A DNA stretch of 64,000 nt from Haemophilus parainfluenzae ATCC 33392 (GCF_031191205.1 NZ_CP133470.1:1557501-1621500), one strand, 5' to 3'; positions 10,375 to 20,699 are shown, numbered from the stretch's first letter. Numbers and translations: made by a program. The notes: a model not told the origin generated them from the sequence alone.

Positions 10375-11880
10375 ATGCTTACTCGTTCAAGTGGTGTTCT
10401 TATGCACATTACCTCACTACCAAATGCATTTGGGATTGGTAGTTTTGGGCAATCCGCTTATGATTTTGTCGATTTTTTAGTTGAAACCAAACAAACTTAT
10501 TGGCAAATTCTTCCACTCACTACCACCAGTTATGGTGATTCTCCTTATCAATCTTTCTCTGCGGTTGCAGGTAATACTCATCTTATTGATTTTGATTTAT
10601 TAACTCAAATGGGCTTGTTGAAAGAATCGGATTATGCTTCGGTCAATTTTGGTGATGATCCAACTAGCGTGGATTATGAACGTATCTTCTACGCGCGCCG
10701 TCCGATTTTAGAAATAGCCGTGAAAAATTTTTTAGAGAATCAATCATTCCAAGCTGATTTCAAACACTTCGAGAAAAGCAATCGTTTATGGTTGGATGAT
10801 TTTGCTGAGTTTATGGCAATTAAAGAGCATTTTGGCAATCAAGCATTGCAAAAATGGGATGATAAAAAAGCTGTGGCTCGAGATCCAAGTGCATTGGAAA
10901 AATATCGCATCCTGTTAGCGGAGCAAATTCAGTACTTTAAAGTGACGCAATATTTCTTCTTCAAACAATGGACTGAATTAAAAAATTACGCAAATCAAAA
11001 AGGCATTCAGATCATCGGTGATATGCCGATTTACGTGGCTGCAGATAGCGTAGAGGTTTGGACAAAACCAGAACTCTTCCAATTAGATGAAGAACGTAAT
11101 CCGCTTTTTGTCGCGGGGGTCCCAGCCGATCAATTCAGTGCAACAGGACAACTTTGGGGCAACCCGCTTTACGCTTGGGAAGAACATAAAAAACAAGGCT
11201 ACGCTTGGTGGATTCACCGCATTGAAGAAAGCTTCAAAATTTATGATGTACTACGTATCGACCATTTCAAAGGTTTCTCTGATTATTGGCAAGTAGACGG
11301 AAAAGCAGAGGTTGCTAAAGATGGTAGCTGGCAGCCAGGCCCAGGTTATGACTTATTTAAAGCCGTTAAAGAGCAATTGGGCGATTTACCGATTATTGCC
11401 GAAGATTTAGGTAATATTGATGACAAAGCCAGAAAATTGCTTACAGACTGTAACTATCCTGGCATGAAGATTCTGCAATTTGGCTTTGAAGATGTTAGCG
11501 GAGAAAGCTTAGATAGCCCGCATTATTGCATCCCGCATTCCATTGTTTATACCGGCACACATGATAACGATGTGACCAATGGTTGGTATAACAGCCTGAC
11601 TGAACAACAGCAGCAATATATCAATGATTATACGCATCGCCATGAGGATGAATCGATTTGTCAAGCGATGATTCGTCAGCTTTTTGCAACCGTTAGCAAT
11701 ACCGCGATTGCAACAATGCAAGATGTTTTAGATTTGCCAGCCAGTTCAAGAATGAACGTGCCTTCAACAATTGGTGGAAACTGGCAATGGAGAATGCAGC
11801 AATCAGATTTAACGCAAGATAAAAAAGACTTTTTAGAAAAGATGACCACGTTATATCAACGTGCGAATCAGGAAAAATAA
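10375..11880 (+). CDS. malQ: 4-alpha-glucanotransferase (amylomaltase)
   Basis: The 501-residue protein is a compact GH77 amylomaltase. It transfers glucan segments between maltodextrins and releases glucose, working with phosphorylase in the cytoplasm. Family marks are the N-terminal [20 protein letters not shown], the catalytic region [15 protein letters not shown] with its Asp (about residue 298), the acid/base Glu in IIAEDLGNI (about residue 345) and [14 protein letters not shown]. The length fits the short, Firmicutes-type enzyme rather than the roughly 690-residue E. coli MalQ, which argues for horizontal origin. It is first in the operon and its TAA overlaps the ATG of glgP. Confidence 0.95.
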   Translation: MLTRSSGVLMHITSLPNAFGIGSFGQSAYDFVDFLVETKQTYWQILPLTTTSYGDSPYQSFSAVAGNTHLIDFDLLTQMGLLKESDYASVNFGDDPTSVDYERIFYARRPILEIAVKNFLENQSFQADFKHFEKSNRLWLDDFAEFMAIKEHFGNQALQKWDDKKAVARDPSALEKYRILLAEQIQYFKVTQYFFFKQWTELKNYANQKGIQIIGDMPIYVAADSVEVWTKPELFQLDEERNPLFVAGVPADQFSATGQLWGNPLYAWEEHKKQGYAWWIHRIEESFKIYDVLRIDHFKGFSDYWQVDGKAEVAKDGSWQPGPGYDLFKAVKEQLGDLPIIAEDLGNIDDKARKLLTDCNYPGMKILQFGFEDVSGESLDSPHYCIPHSIVYTGTHDNDVTNGWYNSLTEQQQQYINDYTHRHEDESICQAMIRQLFATVSNTAIATMQDVLDLPASSRMNVPSTIGGNWQWRMQQSDLTQDKKDFLEKMTTLYQRANQEK

Positions 11881-14147
11881 TGATGAAATTTAGTACCTTT
11901 GTAAAAAACGAAACCAATAAATCGCTTGAACAATTAAGCGATAAAGAAACTTATATTCAATTATTAAATTACGTAAAAACACTCTCAGCAGATAAACCTA
12001 AAAATACAGGTAAACGTAAGGTTTACTATATCTCAGCTGAGTTTTTAATTGGTAAATTACTTTCTAATAACCTGATTAACCTTGGTGTCTATCAAGACAT
12101 CAAAACAGAATTAGAAAGTGCGGGTAAATCATTAAGTCATATTGAAGATATTGAACCAGAACCGTCTTTAGGAAATGGTGGGTTAGGTCGTTTGGCTTCT
12201 TGTTTTATTGATTCAATGTCTACACTTGGCTTAAATGCTGAAGGGGTAGGTTTAAATTATCATTATGGTTTGTTCAAACAAGTCTTTAAAAAGAATGAAC
12301 AACATGCGGAGCCTAATGATTGGATTGAAGATAACTCTTGGTTAATTCCAACAGATATTAGCTATGAGGTGCCATTTAAGAAATTTACGTTAACCTCTAA
12401 ACTAGATCGCATTGATATTTTAGGTTATAAGAAAGAAACGAAAAACTATCTCAATTTATTTGATATTAAATCAGTGAATCCTAAACTGATTAAGAAAGGT
12501 ATTGAGTTTGATAAAACTGCGATTGAAGAAAATCTGACTTTATTCCTTTACCCTGATGATTCAGATAAAAATGGGGAATTGCTGCGTATTTATCAACAAT
12601 ACTTCATGGTATCAAATGCTGCACAATTATTAATTGATGAAGCGATTGCACGTGGTAGTAATTTACATGATTTAGCGGATTATGCGTATGTACAGATCAA
12701 CGATACACACCCTTCGATGGTGATTCCTGAATTAATTCGCTTATTAACCGAAAAACATAAAATTAAGTTTGCTGAAGCCGTTGAAATTGTACGTAATATG
12801 GTAGGCTATACCAACCATACCATTTTGGCTGAAGCATTAGAAAAATGGCCACTCGCTTATTTAGATGAAGTGGTGCCGCATTTAGTGGTGATCATTAAGA
12901 AATTAGATAAATTAGTGCGAGCAGAATATAAAGATCCTGCCGTACAAATTATTGATAAACAAAAACGTGTGCATATGGCGCATATGGATATTCACTTTTC
13001 AAATTCTGTGAATGGAGTGGCGGCATTACATACAGAGATTTTGAAAAATTCAGAACTTAAAGCATTCTATGCGTTGTATCCTGAAAAATTCAATAATAAG
13101 ACAAACGGCATTACCTTCCGTCGTTGGTTAGAGTTTTCTAACCAAGCATTAGCGGCTTACATTAAAGAATTAATTGGTGATGAGTATTTGCATGATGCAA
13201 CGAGATTAGAGAAATTGTTAGCCTTTAAAGATGACAAAAAGGTTCATCAACAATTAGCGAAAATTAAGTTTGAAAACAAATTAGCACTAAAAGCGTACCT
13301 TAAAGAAAATAAAGGTATTGAGTTAGATGAAAACTCAATCATTGATACGCAAATTAAGCGTTTCCATGAATATAAACGCCAACAAATGAATGCGCTTTAT
13401 GTGATTCATAAATACTTAGAAATTAAAGCAGGCAAATTACCAAAACGTAAGATTACCGTGATTTTTGGCGGAAAAGCAGCGCCAGCTTATATTATTGCAC
13501 AGGATATTATTCACTTAATTCTTTGTTTATCTGAGTTAATCAATAATGATCCTAAAGTGAACAAGTATTTAAATGTACATTTGGTGGAAAACTATAATGT
13601 GAGCGTGGCAGAAAAACTGATTCCAGCAACCGATATTTCAGAACAAATTTCGCTTGCCTCTAAAGAAGCTTCTGGTACAGGTAATATGAAATTTATGCTT
13701 AATGGCGCGTTAACCTTAGGCACAATGGATGGGGCTAATGTTGAAATTGCAGAATTAGCCGGTGATAAAAATATCTATACATTCGGTAAAGATTCAGAAA
13801 GCATTATTAAACTTTATGAAACAGCAGGCTATGTTTCAAAAGAGTATTATGAAAACGACAAAGAGATTAAAAGAGCGGTTGATTTTATTCTAAATCCTGC
13901 CGTGGTGAAATTAGGCAATAAAACACGTTTAGAACGTCTTTATAACGAATTATTGAATAAAGACTGGTTTATGACGTTAATTGACTTTAATGCTTATGTT
14001 GAAGCGAAAGAACAAATCTTAGCCGATTATGAAGATCAAGATAGTTGGAATGAGAAAGTCGTTCACAATATCGCAAAAGCGGGCTTCTTCTCATCTGACC
14101 GCACGATCGCTCAATATAATGCAGACATTTGGCATTGTGAGGGCTAA
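11880..14147 (+). CDS. glgP: Glycogen/maltodextrin phosphorylase
   Basis: The 755-residue GT35 phosphorylase cleaves alpha-1,4-glucans with phosphate to glucose-1-phosphate. The pyridoxal-phosphate site [16 protein letters not shown] is present, with the Schiff-base lysine at about residue 604. Other marks are [19 protein letters not shown], the active-site region [11 protein letters not shown] and [18 protein letters not shown]. From memory, both length and wording ([20 protein letters not shown]) are much closer to streptococcal maltodextrin phosphorylases than to the E. coli enzymes. The ATG overlaps the malQ stop, indicating coupling. A second ATG follows at once and could be the real start. 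Confidence 0.95.
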   Translation: MMKFSTFVKNETNKSLEQLSDKETYIQLLNYVKTLSADKPKNTGKRKVYYISAEFLIGKLLSNNLINLGVYQDIKTELESAGKSLSHIEDIEPEPSLGNGGLGRLASCFIDSMSTLGLNAEGVGLNYHYGLFKQVFKKNEQHAEPNDWIEDNSWLIPTDISYEVPFKKFTLTSKLDRIDILGYKKETKNYLNLFDIKSVNPKLIKKGIEFDKTAIEENLTLFLYPDDSDKNGELLRIYQQYFMVSNAAQLLIDEAIARGSNLHDLADYAYVQINDTHPSMVIPELIRLLTEKHKIKFAEAVEIVRNMVGYTNHTILAEALEKWPLAYLDEVVPHLVVIIKKLDKLVRAEYKDPAVQIIDKQKRVHMAHMDIHFSNSVNGVAALHTEILKNSELKAFYALYPEKFNNKTNGITFRRWLEFSNQALAAYIKELIGDEYLHDATRLEKLLAFKDDKKVHQQLAKIKFENKLALKAYLKENKGIELDENSIIDTQIKRFHEYKRQQMNALYVIHKYLEIKAGKLPKRKITVIFGGKAAPAYIIAQDIIHLILCLSELINNDPKVNKYLNVHLVENYNVSVAEKLIPATDISEQISLASKEASGTGNMKFMLNGALTLGTMDGANVEIAELAGDKNIYTFGKDSESIIKLYETAGYVSKEYYENDKEIKRAVDFILNPAVVKLGNKTRLERLYNELLNKDWFMTLIDFNAYVEAKEQILADYEDQDSWNEKVVHNIAKAGFFSSDRTIAQYNADIWHCEG

Positions 14148-14158
14148 GGGGGGAAGCA

Positions 14159-14950
14159 ATGAAACTACTTACCCTGAATGTACACGCTTGGTTAGAAGCT
14201 AACCAAGCGGAAAAAATAGAGATTCTTGCTGAGACTATTGTGGAAAAGGGTTATGACATCATTGCCTTACAAGAGGTTAATCAATTGATGTCGTCTCCTG
14301 CTATTTCGCCAACGTTAAAGCAAGATAACTATGGTGTCATTCTGTTAAATAAAATCAATCAACGCGTTGCACAGAAATATTCGCTTTTTTGGAGTAATTC
14401 GCATATTGGTTACGATAAATATGATGAGGGCATTGCGTTTTTAACGCGCTTGCCTGTTTATGATGTTGATGCGTTTTATTGTAGCCAACATCAACGTCTT
14501 GACTCGATTCTCTCGCGTAAAATCATTGGCTTGACGGTAGAATATCAAGGCCAGTTAATTGAATGTTATTCTTGCCACATCAATTTGCCAAATTGTGATG
14601 GTGAAAACCAACTTGATAATGTTCGTTATATTGTAGAGCGAAGTCAAAGTGCGAATCTTAAAATCCTGATGGGTGATTTCAATACTGATGCAATAAGCGA
14701 TCAGCAAGCTTACCATCAGATTAAATCCTTAGGCTTATTCGATACATTTGAAATGGCAAAGCAGAAGGATAGCGGTATCTCTGTGGAGAAAGCGATTGAC
14801 GGTTGGAAAGGCCATAGTGAAGAAAAGCGATTAGATTATATTTTTTTAAACCAAGCAAAAAGGGTTTTATCCAGTCAGGTTATTTTTAATGGCAAAAATA
14901 AACCGATTGTTTCCGACCATTTTGGCGTAGAAGTAGCTCTCATCTTGTAG
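14159..14950 (+). CDS. EEP-family hydrolase, candidate maltose-6'-phosphate phosphatase (MapP-like)
   Basis: The 263-residue protein has the endonuclease/exonuclease/phosphatase fold motifs in order: LLTLNVHAW, IIALQEVNQ with the metal-binding Glu, SCHINLP, LMGDFNTDA and C-terminal SDHFGVEV with the catalytic Asp-His. There is no signal peptide, so it is cytoplasmic. It sits 11 bases after glgP and 10 bases before a maltose/glucose PTS gene. I recall that Enterococcus faecalis uses an EEP-type phosphatase, MapP, to convert PTS-imported maltose-6'-phosphate to maltose, and the context here fits that role well. A nuclease or another sugar phosphatase remains possible; the specific activity is inference. 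Confidence 0.75.
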   Translation: MKLLTLNVHAWLEANQAEKIEILAETIVEKGYDIIALQEVNQLMSSPAISPTLKQDNYGVILLNKINQRVAQKYSLFWSNSHIGYDKYDEGIAFLTRLPVYDVDAFYCSQHQRLDSILSRKIIGLTVEYQGQLIECYSCHINLPNCDGENQLDNVRYIVERSQSANLKILMGDFNTDAISDQQAYHQIKSLGLFDTFEMAKQKDSGISVEKAIDGWKGHSEEKRLDYIFLNQAKRVLSSQVIFNGKNKPIVSDHFGVEVALIL

Positions 14951-14960
14951 GAGAATCAAT

Positions 14961-16625
14961 ATGAAAAAAATGCTCAGTTTTGAATTTTGGCAAAAATTCG
15001 GTAAGTGCCTAATGGTTGTGATTGCCGTGATGCCAGCCGCGGGTTTAATGGTGAGTATTGGTAACTCACTGCCTTTGATTAGCGATGCGGAATGGCTAGC
15101 GCTTGTCGGAAACATTATCGCCCAAATTGGTTGGGGGATTATCGGTAACCTCCATCTATTATTTGCTTTAGCGATTGGTGGTAGCTGGGCAAATGAGCGT
15201 GCGGGCGGGGCATTTGCAGCTGGCCTTGCTTTCATTTTAATTAACTTAATTACCGGTAACTTTTTCGGTGTGAAGCTTGAAATGCTAGCAGATCCAAATG
15301 CTCACGTAAGTACCATATTGGCCGGTGAAATTCCTGTGGCGAATTACTTTGTGAATGTGCTTGGGCAACCTGCGTTAAATATGGGCGTGTTCGTTGGTAT
15401 TATCGCGGGTTTTGTGGGGGCAACAACCTTCAATCGTTACTACAATTTCCGTAAATTACCTGAAGTATTAACGTTCTTTAATGGTAAACGTTTTGTTCCT
15501 TTCGTTGTCATTTATCGTTCCGTATTAGTGGCGATCTTCCTATCATTATTCTGGCCTTTAGTTCAGACAGGAATTAATCATTTCGGTCAATGGATTGCTA
15601 ACTCACAAAACTCAGCGCCAATTTTAGCACCATTTATTTACGGTACCTTAGAGCGTCTATTGCTTCCATTTGGTTTACACCACATGTTGACCATCCCAAT
15701 GAACTACACTTCATTAGGCGGTACTTATGAGTTCTTAACCGGTGCACAACAAGGTAAACAAGTATTTGGTCAAGATCCACTTTGGCTTGCCTGGGTGACT
15801 GATTTAATCAACCTTAAAGATGCAGGTAATTTAACGCAATATAACGAACTTCTTTCAACTGTGACACCTGCTCGCTTTAAAGTAGGACAAATGATTGGTT
15901 CAACCGGTATCTTAATGGGCTTGACTCTCGCAATGTATATCAATGTGGATGAAGACAAGAAAAAACTCTATAAAGGTATTTTCCTTTCTTCTGCACTTGC
16001 GGTGTTCTTAACTGGTGTGACTGAACCAATCGAATACATGTTTATGTTTGTCGCTTTACCGCTTTATATTGTTTATGCGTTAGTACAAGGTTGTGCTTTC
16101 GCCATGGCAGATATTGTGGACTTACGTGTGCATTCATTCGGTAACATTGAGTTCTTAACACGTACACCAATGGCGATTAAAGCCGGCATTGGTATGGATG
16201 TGATCAACTTTATTTGGGTATCCATCCTGTTTGCCGTTGCCATGTTCTTTATCGCAAACTTTATGATTAAGAAATTTAACCTTGCAACAGCAGGCCGTAA
16301 TGGTAACTATGATGCAAAAGGTTCAGATGAAGCTTCTAGCAATGAGCCAAAAGTGGCGAATGCTAGTACGCAAGTTATTCAAATCATCAACTTACTTGGT
16401 GGACGTAATAACATTGCAGATGTTGATGCTTGTATGACACGTTTACGTATCACTGTACATAATCCAGATTTAGTCGGTGATGAAGCAAGCTGGAAACAAG
16501 CAGGCGCAATGGGCTTTATTGTGAAAGGTTCTGGTATCCAAGCGATTTATGGACCAAAAGCAGATGTTTTAAAATCAGATATTCAAGACGTGCTTTCATC
16601 TGGCGTAGAAATTCCTAAAATGTAA
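14961..16625 (+). CDS. PTS system EIICB component, glucose/maltose family (MalX/MalT-like)
   Basis: The 554-residue protein joins an EIIC membrane domain (residues about 1-430, roughly ten helices, with GTLERLLLPFGLHHMLTIP and GVTEPIEYMFMF) to a C-terminal EIIB domain (about 465-554). In the latter, DVDACMTRLRI carries the phosphorylated cysteine, residue 491. It would import and phosphorylate a glucoside at the inner membrane. No EIIA domain is present, so phosphate must come from a separate EIIA-Glc (Crr) encoded elsewhere. As last gene of the malQ-glgP-EEP operon its likely substrate is maltose, though glucose cannot be excluded. Confidence 0.88.
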   Translation: MKKMLSFEFWQKFGKCLMVVIAVMPAAGLMVSIGNSLPLISDAEWLALVGNIIAQIGWGIIGNLHLLFALAIGGSWANERAGGAFAAGLAFILINLITGNFFGVKLEMLADPNAHVSTILAGEIPVANYFVNVLGQPALNMGVFVGIIAGFVGATTFNRYYNFRKLPEVLTFFNGKRFVPFVVIYRSVLVAIFLSLFWPLVQTGINHFGQWIANSQNSAPILAPFIYGTLERLLLPFGLHHMLTIPMNYTSLGGTYEFLTGAQQGKQVFGQDPLWLAWVTDLINLKDAGNLTQYNELLSTVTPARFKVGQMIGSTGILMGLTLAMYINVDEDKKKLYKGIFLSSALAVFLTGVTEPIEYMFMFVALPLYIVYALVQGCAFAMADIVDLRVHSFGNIEFLTRTPMAIKAGIGMDVINFIWVSILFAVAMFFIANFMIKKFNLATAGRNGNYDAKGSDEASSNEPKVANASTQVIQIINLLGGRNNIADVDACMTRLRITVHNPDLVGDEASWKQAGAMGFIVKGSGIQAIYGPKADVLKSDIQDVLSSGVEIPKM

Positions 16626-16646
16626 TTCTACCTAAATATCTATTTT

Positions 16647-16669
16647 ATCCCCGCCTTCAAGGCGGGGAT
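16647..16669 (+). terminator. GC-rich hairpin after the PTS gene
   Basis: The perfect 9-bp stem ATCCCCGCC/GGCGGGGAT with a 5-base loop lies 21 bases after the stop. There is no good T run on the + strand, so it may be a weak terminator or an mRNA-stabilising hairpin. Confidence 0.5.
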
Positions 16670-16770
16670 ATCATATCAATATCTCATCTTGATGTTCTTC
16701 AATATATCCCAATAATCCTTTTATTTAATACTATAGACGTACAAAATATTTTTATAACTTAGGTTCTATA

Positions 16771-16805
16771 AAAAAATACCGCCTGTTGTGTAACGAGCGG
16801 TATTT
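16771..16805 (-). terminator. Terminator of rnb
   Basis: On the - strand the stem AAATACCGC/GCGGTATTT (9 bp) is followed by a T run (A run at 16771-16776 on the + strand), 22 bases past the rnb stop. Confidence 0.75.
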
Positions 16806-16826
16806 CTAGATAGAGGGAAGTGGTTA

Positions 16827-18806
16827 TTAAATGATTAATTGACCGACAATACTGCGAGTTTCTTCTCGTACTTCGGTGAGTTTTACTTTCACTAAATCAC
16901 CGATTTTGTAACGGCGCTCCCCTTGAATATACAGCGCTAATTCATCAGCATTCACTTGCATTTCATCTTTATTTGGATGCAACGTGGAAGCTGGTACGAA
17001 CATGGATGCACCATTTTCTAATAATTGAACACGTAAACCACCACGCATCACATCTTGTACCTCTGCATCAAATTCAGCATTTTCAGCGACTTTGTCAGCA
17101 AGATAGCGACAATATAACCAATCTGCGATATCACGTTCGACCAAGCGATTTTGACGACGGGCTTCTTGTAAGCGAGCAAGGACTTCATCTTGTGGTTTTT
17201 CACAAGCTTGCTGTGTGAGCACGGCTTTAATTAAACGATGGTTCACCATATCGGAATATTTACGGATAGGCGATGTCCAGGTCGCATAACCTTCTAATCC
17301 AAGCCCAAAATGTGGAGCAAGTTCTGATTTAAATTCCGCAAAGGTTAAATAACGACGTAAACGGAATTCTAAATAGTCACCTTCAATCGGTTCAATATCA
17401 TGACGCATTTGGCAATAACCTTTTAAGGTTGCCAAATTTTCTACCGAATAACGTTCAGCAAGTTCAGCTTGATTTTCTTCATTGGCTAAATTTGCCATTA
17501 AGAAATTATGTGCATTTTCTAAGAATTTTTTATCAAAACCAGTGTGTGTATTGAAAATACCGGTTTTAGCATGCTCCGCTAAGAATTGGGCGGCACAAAT
17601 GTTGGCAATGATCATGGATTCTTCCACGATTTGATTTGCAATACGGCGATATTCCGCTTTAATTTCTTTCACTTTGCCATTTTCAGCGAGAATAAAAGAG
17701 TAGTCTGGTTTCTCTTTAAATAACAAGGAATGGGTTTTACGCCATTGAATACGTGCTTGAGTAAATTGATGTAACCAATCAATTTGCTGGGCAATTTCAG
17801 GTGTTTCCGGTTGCCATGCATCCGGTACTTGTTCTAAATAATCTGAAATCTTGTTATAGGCTAATTTTGCTTTAGATTGTACATAAGCGGACACAAAACG
17901 TGGTTTCGCCGTGATATTACCCGCAAGATCTGTTTCAATGTAACACACTAATGCAGGACGAGTTTCATTTGCCATTAATGAACATAATTCATCAGATAAT
18001 TCACGAGGCAACATAGGAATGTTGAAGCCAGGCAAATAATTGGTGAAACAACGCTGTTTAGCGTCTTTTTCAATTTGTGAATCTAATGCAATGTAAGCTG
18101 TTGGATCAGCAATGGCAACGACTAATCGCCAGCCGCTTTGTGTACCATTTTGCTCGATAGGTTCGATATAAAGGGCATCATCCATATCCTGAGTGCTTTC
18201 AGAGTCAATGGTGACAAAATGAAGTGCGGTCAGATCTTCACGTGTTTGTTGATCTAACATCTCATAACTTTCTGCACCTTGCACAGGATGACGAGATTGT
18301 TCATGACGTGCCAGCGTGACCCACCAAGGGGCTAATTCATCGTCAGCACGGCAGATAAATTGATTGATAGTAGCATAGAAAAAGCGATCATCACGTAATG
18401 GGTGCGTTTTCAAATTTGCGACGACCCAGTCGCCTTCTTGTAATTCTTCTTTGACGGATTTAGCTTGTTGCGCACCAATGGGTTGGTTGATACTTGGATG
18501 ATCAACCAAAACTTGCAATTTCTTGTCTTTATTGAACCGCACTTTGGCAATAAAGCGCGTGAGCATTGGCTCAATTAATTCTTCAGGTTCAGCTTGCTCT
18601 TTATCGCCTTGCTTTTCAATGGTGGCTTTGATTTTGTCACCATGCATCACTTTTTTCATTGCAGGAGGGGCAATAAAGTAGCTTTTTTTATCGCACTCTA
18701 AAAAACCATAAGCTTTATCAGTACTTTTTACCACGCCTTCAACGTGTTCTTTGCTATCGTGGATTTGTTGCTTAAGTTGTGCGAGTAGTGGATTATCTTG
18801 GAACAT
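16827..18806 (-). CDS. rnb: Exoribonuclease II
   Basis: The 659-residue protein has the RNase II architecture: N-terminal cold-shock domains (about residues 15-160), the central RNB catalytic domain (about 190-520) and a C-terminal S1 domain (about 560-645). The catalytic aspartate cluster is visible in FVTIDSESTQDMDDALYIEP. It degrades single-stranded RNA 3' to 5' processively. Lengths of 640-660 are usual for RNase II; RNase R is longer and has a basic tail that is absent here. It stands alone, downstream of fabI on the same strand but separated by a terminator-like hairpin. Confidence 0.96.
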   Translation of the reverse strand: MFQDNPLLAQLKQQIHDSKEHVEGVVKSTDKAYGFLECDKKSYFIAPPAMKKVMHGDKIKATIEKQGDKEQAEPEELIEPMLTRFIAKVRFNKDKKLQVLVDHPSINQPIGAQQAKSVKEELQEGDWVVANLKTHPLRDDRFFYATINQFICRADDELAPWWVTLARHEQSRHPVQGAESYEMLDQQTREDLTALHFVTIDSESTQDMDDALYIEPIEQNGTQSGWRLVVAIADPTAYIALDSQIEKDAKQRCFTNYLPGFNIPMLPRELSDELCSLMANETRPALVCYIETDLAGNITAKPRFVSAYVQSKAKLAYNKISDYLEQVPDAWQPETPEIAQQIDWLHQFTQARIQWRKTHSLLFKEKPDYSFILAENGKVKEIKAEYRRIANQIVEESMIIANICAAQFLAEHAKTGIFNTHTGFDKKFLENAHNFLMANLANEENQAELAERYSVENLATLKGYCQMRHDIEPIEGDYLEFRLRRYLTFAEFKSELAPHFGLGLEGYATWTSPIRKYSDMVNHRLIKAVLTQQACEKPQDEVLARLQEARRQNRLVERDIADWLYCRYLADKVAENAEFDAEVQDVMRGGLRVQLLENGASMFVPASTLHPNKDEMQVNADELALYIQGERRYKIGDLVKVKLTEVREETRSIVGQLII

Positions 18807-18825
18807 AGTTATATTTAAAAAAAGA

Positions 18826-18851
18826 GAAAAGGCAGACTGAAAAGCCTGCCT
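18826..18851 (-). terminator. Terminator of fabI
   Basis: On the - strand GGCAGGCTTTTCAGTCTGCC forms a stem followed by TTTTC, 22 bases after the fabI stop. Its distal part lies close to the rnb start region. Confidence 0.55.
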
Positions 18852-18872
18852 AAAAATAGATTGTACGAAAAA

Positions 18873-19661
18873 TTATTCTTCGCCTAATTCGCCCATTGCA
18901 GTGATGCTGAAACCTGCATCTACGTGAACGATTTCACCGGTAATACCAGATGCTAAATCTGAGCATAAGAATGCTGCTGAGTTACCCACATCTTCGATAG
19001 TAACAGTGCGGCGTAATGCTGCTGTTTTCTCGAATGTAGCAAGCATTTTCTTGAAGTTTTTAATACCTGATGCCGCTAAAGTACGGATTGGACCTGCAGA
19101 AATTGCATTCACACGAATACCTTCTTTACCTAAGTCAGCTGCCATTACGCGAGTTGCTGCTTCAAGAGATGCTTTCGCTAAACACATCACGTTGTAGTTA
19201 GGAATTGCGCGCTCTGCACCTAAGTAAGAAAGGGTTAATAATGCTGCATTTGGATTTAAGTAAGGACGTGCCGCTTGTGCCATAGCAACGAAGCTGAATG
19301 CACTGATGTCGTGAGCGATACGGTAGCCTTCACGAGTTGCTGCGTTTACGTAGTCACCATCTAATTGATCGCCTGGTGCGAATGCAATAGCGTGTACGAA
19401 ACCATCAAATTTTTCCCAACGTTTGCTTAATTCTGCAAAGCAATTTTGGATGCTTTCATCGGTCGCTACGTCTAAAGGAAGGACGATGTCAGAATCAAAT
19501 TCTTTTGCAAATTCTTCTACGCGCGGTTGTAATTTATCGTTTAAATAAGTGAAAGCAAGTTCAGCGCCTTGTTCTTTCATTGCTTTTGCAATCCCGTAAG
19601 CAATAGAACGGTTGCTTGCAAGACCTGTTACTAAAATACGTTTACCAGTTAAGAAACCCAT
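18873..19661 (-). CDS. fabI: Enoyl-[acyl-carrier-protein] reductase (NADH)
   Basis: The true start is the ATG at 19661 ([19 protein letters not shown]), preceded by a ribosome site (AGGAAAAAAT). An in-frame upstream extension of 23 codons lacks family similarity. The resulting 262-residue protein is a short-chain dehydrogenase that reduces enoyl-ACP in the last step of each fatty acid elongation cycle. The glycine-rich NADH motif [16 protein letters not shown] and the catalytic Tyr-x6-Lys ([13 protein letters not shown]) are present. It is the normal target of triclosan in this group. Confidence 0.97.
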   Translation of the reverse strand: MGFLTGKRILVTGLASNRSIAYGIAKAMKEQGAELAFTYLNDKLQPRVEEFAKEFDSDIVLPLDVATDESIQNCFAELSKRWEKFDGFVHAIAFAPGDQLDGDYVNAATREGYRIAHDISAFSFVAMAQAARPYLNPNAALLTLSYLGAERAIPNYNVMCLAKASLEAATRVMAADLGKEGIRVNAISAGPIRTLAASGIKNFKKMLATFEKTAALRRTVTIEDVGNSAAFLCSDLASGITGEIVHVDAGFSITAMGELGEE

Positions 19662-19746
19662 ATTTTTTCCTATGTTTGAGTTAAAAAAATCGACGAGATT
19701 ATACTTGTTTTGTGTGCTTTCGGCAATCAATCACACTTTGTACCAG

Positions 19747-20505
19747 TTAGGCGGGATTATCAATATCTTTAAATTCTACATCTAAGCCATATTCAGCTGC
19801 TAACCATTCACCTAATGCTTTAATGCCGTAGCGTTCTGTTGCATGGTGACCAGCCGCAAAGAAATGAATACCTTGCTCACGAGCAGAATGAATTGTTTGC
19901 TCCGAAACCTCGCCGGTAATAAAGGCATTACAACCTTGTGCTGCCGCTAAATCAATATAGCCTTGTCCGCCACCGGTACAAATGCTTACTTTACGGATTA
20001 AGTGCGGTCCATTTTCCGTGCAAATTAACGGTTTACGATGCAGCACTTGTTCAATACGTTGTGCAAATTCTTCAGCGGTAACAGGATCTTTTAACGTTCC
20101 CCAAACAGGAATGCTGGTTGCGCTATTTTCTAAAGGTTGAAGATCGCTAATCCCTAATAACTGAGCAAGTTTTGCGTTGTTGCCTAATTCAGGGTGAACA
20201 TCTAAGGGTAAATGGTAGCCGTATAAATTGATGTCATTCACAAGTAAGGTTTTGATGCGTTTGCCTTTCATACCACGAATACATGGATTTTCACTTTTCC
20301 AAAAATAGCCGTGGTGGACAAGAATCGCATCAGCTTGTTGTGCAACGGCATAATCAATCAAAGCTTGGCTTGCGGTGACACCCGTGATGATCTTTTTGAT
20401 CTCTGATTTGCCTTCTACTTGCAAACCGTTAGGGGCGTAATCATTTATTCTGTCTGTGCTAAGTTTTTCGTTTAGTAAACGTTCAAGTTCTAGATTGTTC
20501 ATCAT
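19747..20505 (-). CDS. Nif3-like dinuclear metal-centre protein (YbgI family)
   Basis: The 252-residue protein carries the Nif3/YbgI metal ligands: ILVHHGYFWK (about residues 60-70), GYHLPLDVHPELGNN (about 95-110) and, at the C-terminus, FFAAGHHATERYGIKALGEW. The family forms hexameric toroids with two metals per subunit. YbgI has been proposed as a GTP cyclohydrolase I type 2 homologue, but the reaction is not settled. The start is the first of two adjacent ATGs, and either could be used. It lies upstream of fabI on the same strand with an 85-base gap. Confidence 0.9.
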   Translation of the reverse strand: MMNNLELERLLNEKLSTDRINDYAPNGLQVEGKSEIKKIITGVTASQALIDYAVAQQADAILVHHGYFWKSENPCIRGMKGKRIKTLLVNDINLYGYHLPLDVHPELGNNAKLAQLLGISDLQPLENSATSIPVWGTLKDPVTAEEFAQRIEQVLHRKPLICTENGPHLIRKVSICTGGGQGYIDLAAAQGCNAFITGEVSEQTIHSAREQGIHFFAAGHHATERYGIKALGEWLAAEYGLDVEFKDIDNPA

Positions 20506-20546
20506 TTTTGAGAGAAAAGAAAAAGGTGAGATATGGTAAGGGATTT

Positions 20547-20632
20547 AAAAAAAAATGGCTAGTGCAAAAGGAGTGGGGGGAATGCACTAGCCAGTAGTGT
20601 GTTTGTAATAAAACAAGTTTACTATCTAAAAC
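20547..20632 (-). ncRNA. Candidate small RNA between htrB and the Nif3-like gene
   Basis: On the - strand a sigma-70 promoter (TTGATC at 20667-20662, 16 bp, TATAAT at 20645-20640) is followed about 45 bases later by a perfect 11-bp stem TGGCTAGTGCA/TGCACTAGCCA (20593-20583 and 20566-20556). The stem has a C-rich 16-base loop and nine T residues after it. An htrB terminator-like palindrome lies just upstream, so this is a separate short unit of about 86 nt. No reading frame of note is inside. The loop (CCCCCCACUCC) could pair with purine-rich ribosome sites. I do not recognise it as a named family. Confidence 0.6.
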
Positions 20633-20639
20633 GAGATTC

Positions 20640-20667
20640 ATTATATATTTAATTATATAAAGATCAA
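20640..20667 (-). promoter_or_regulatory. Putative promoter of the candidate small RNA
   Basis: TTGATC, 16 bp, then a consensus TATAAT are read on the - strand. The predicted start is near 20632. An AT-rich stretch upstream may act as an UP element. Confidence 0.55.
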
Positions 20668-20671
20668 GAAA

Positions 20672-20699
20672 AAAATAAGGAAAATTTTCCTTATTTTTC
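20672..20699. terminator. AT-rich palindrome, probable htrB terminator
   Basis: A perfect 28-base inverted repeat is centred at 20685/20686 (AAAATAAGGAAAA and its complement), with T-rich ends on both strands. It lies 46 bases after htrB on the - strand. Confidence 0.55.
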
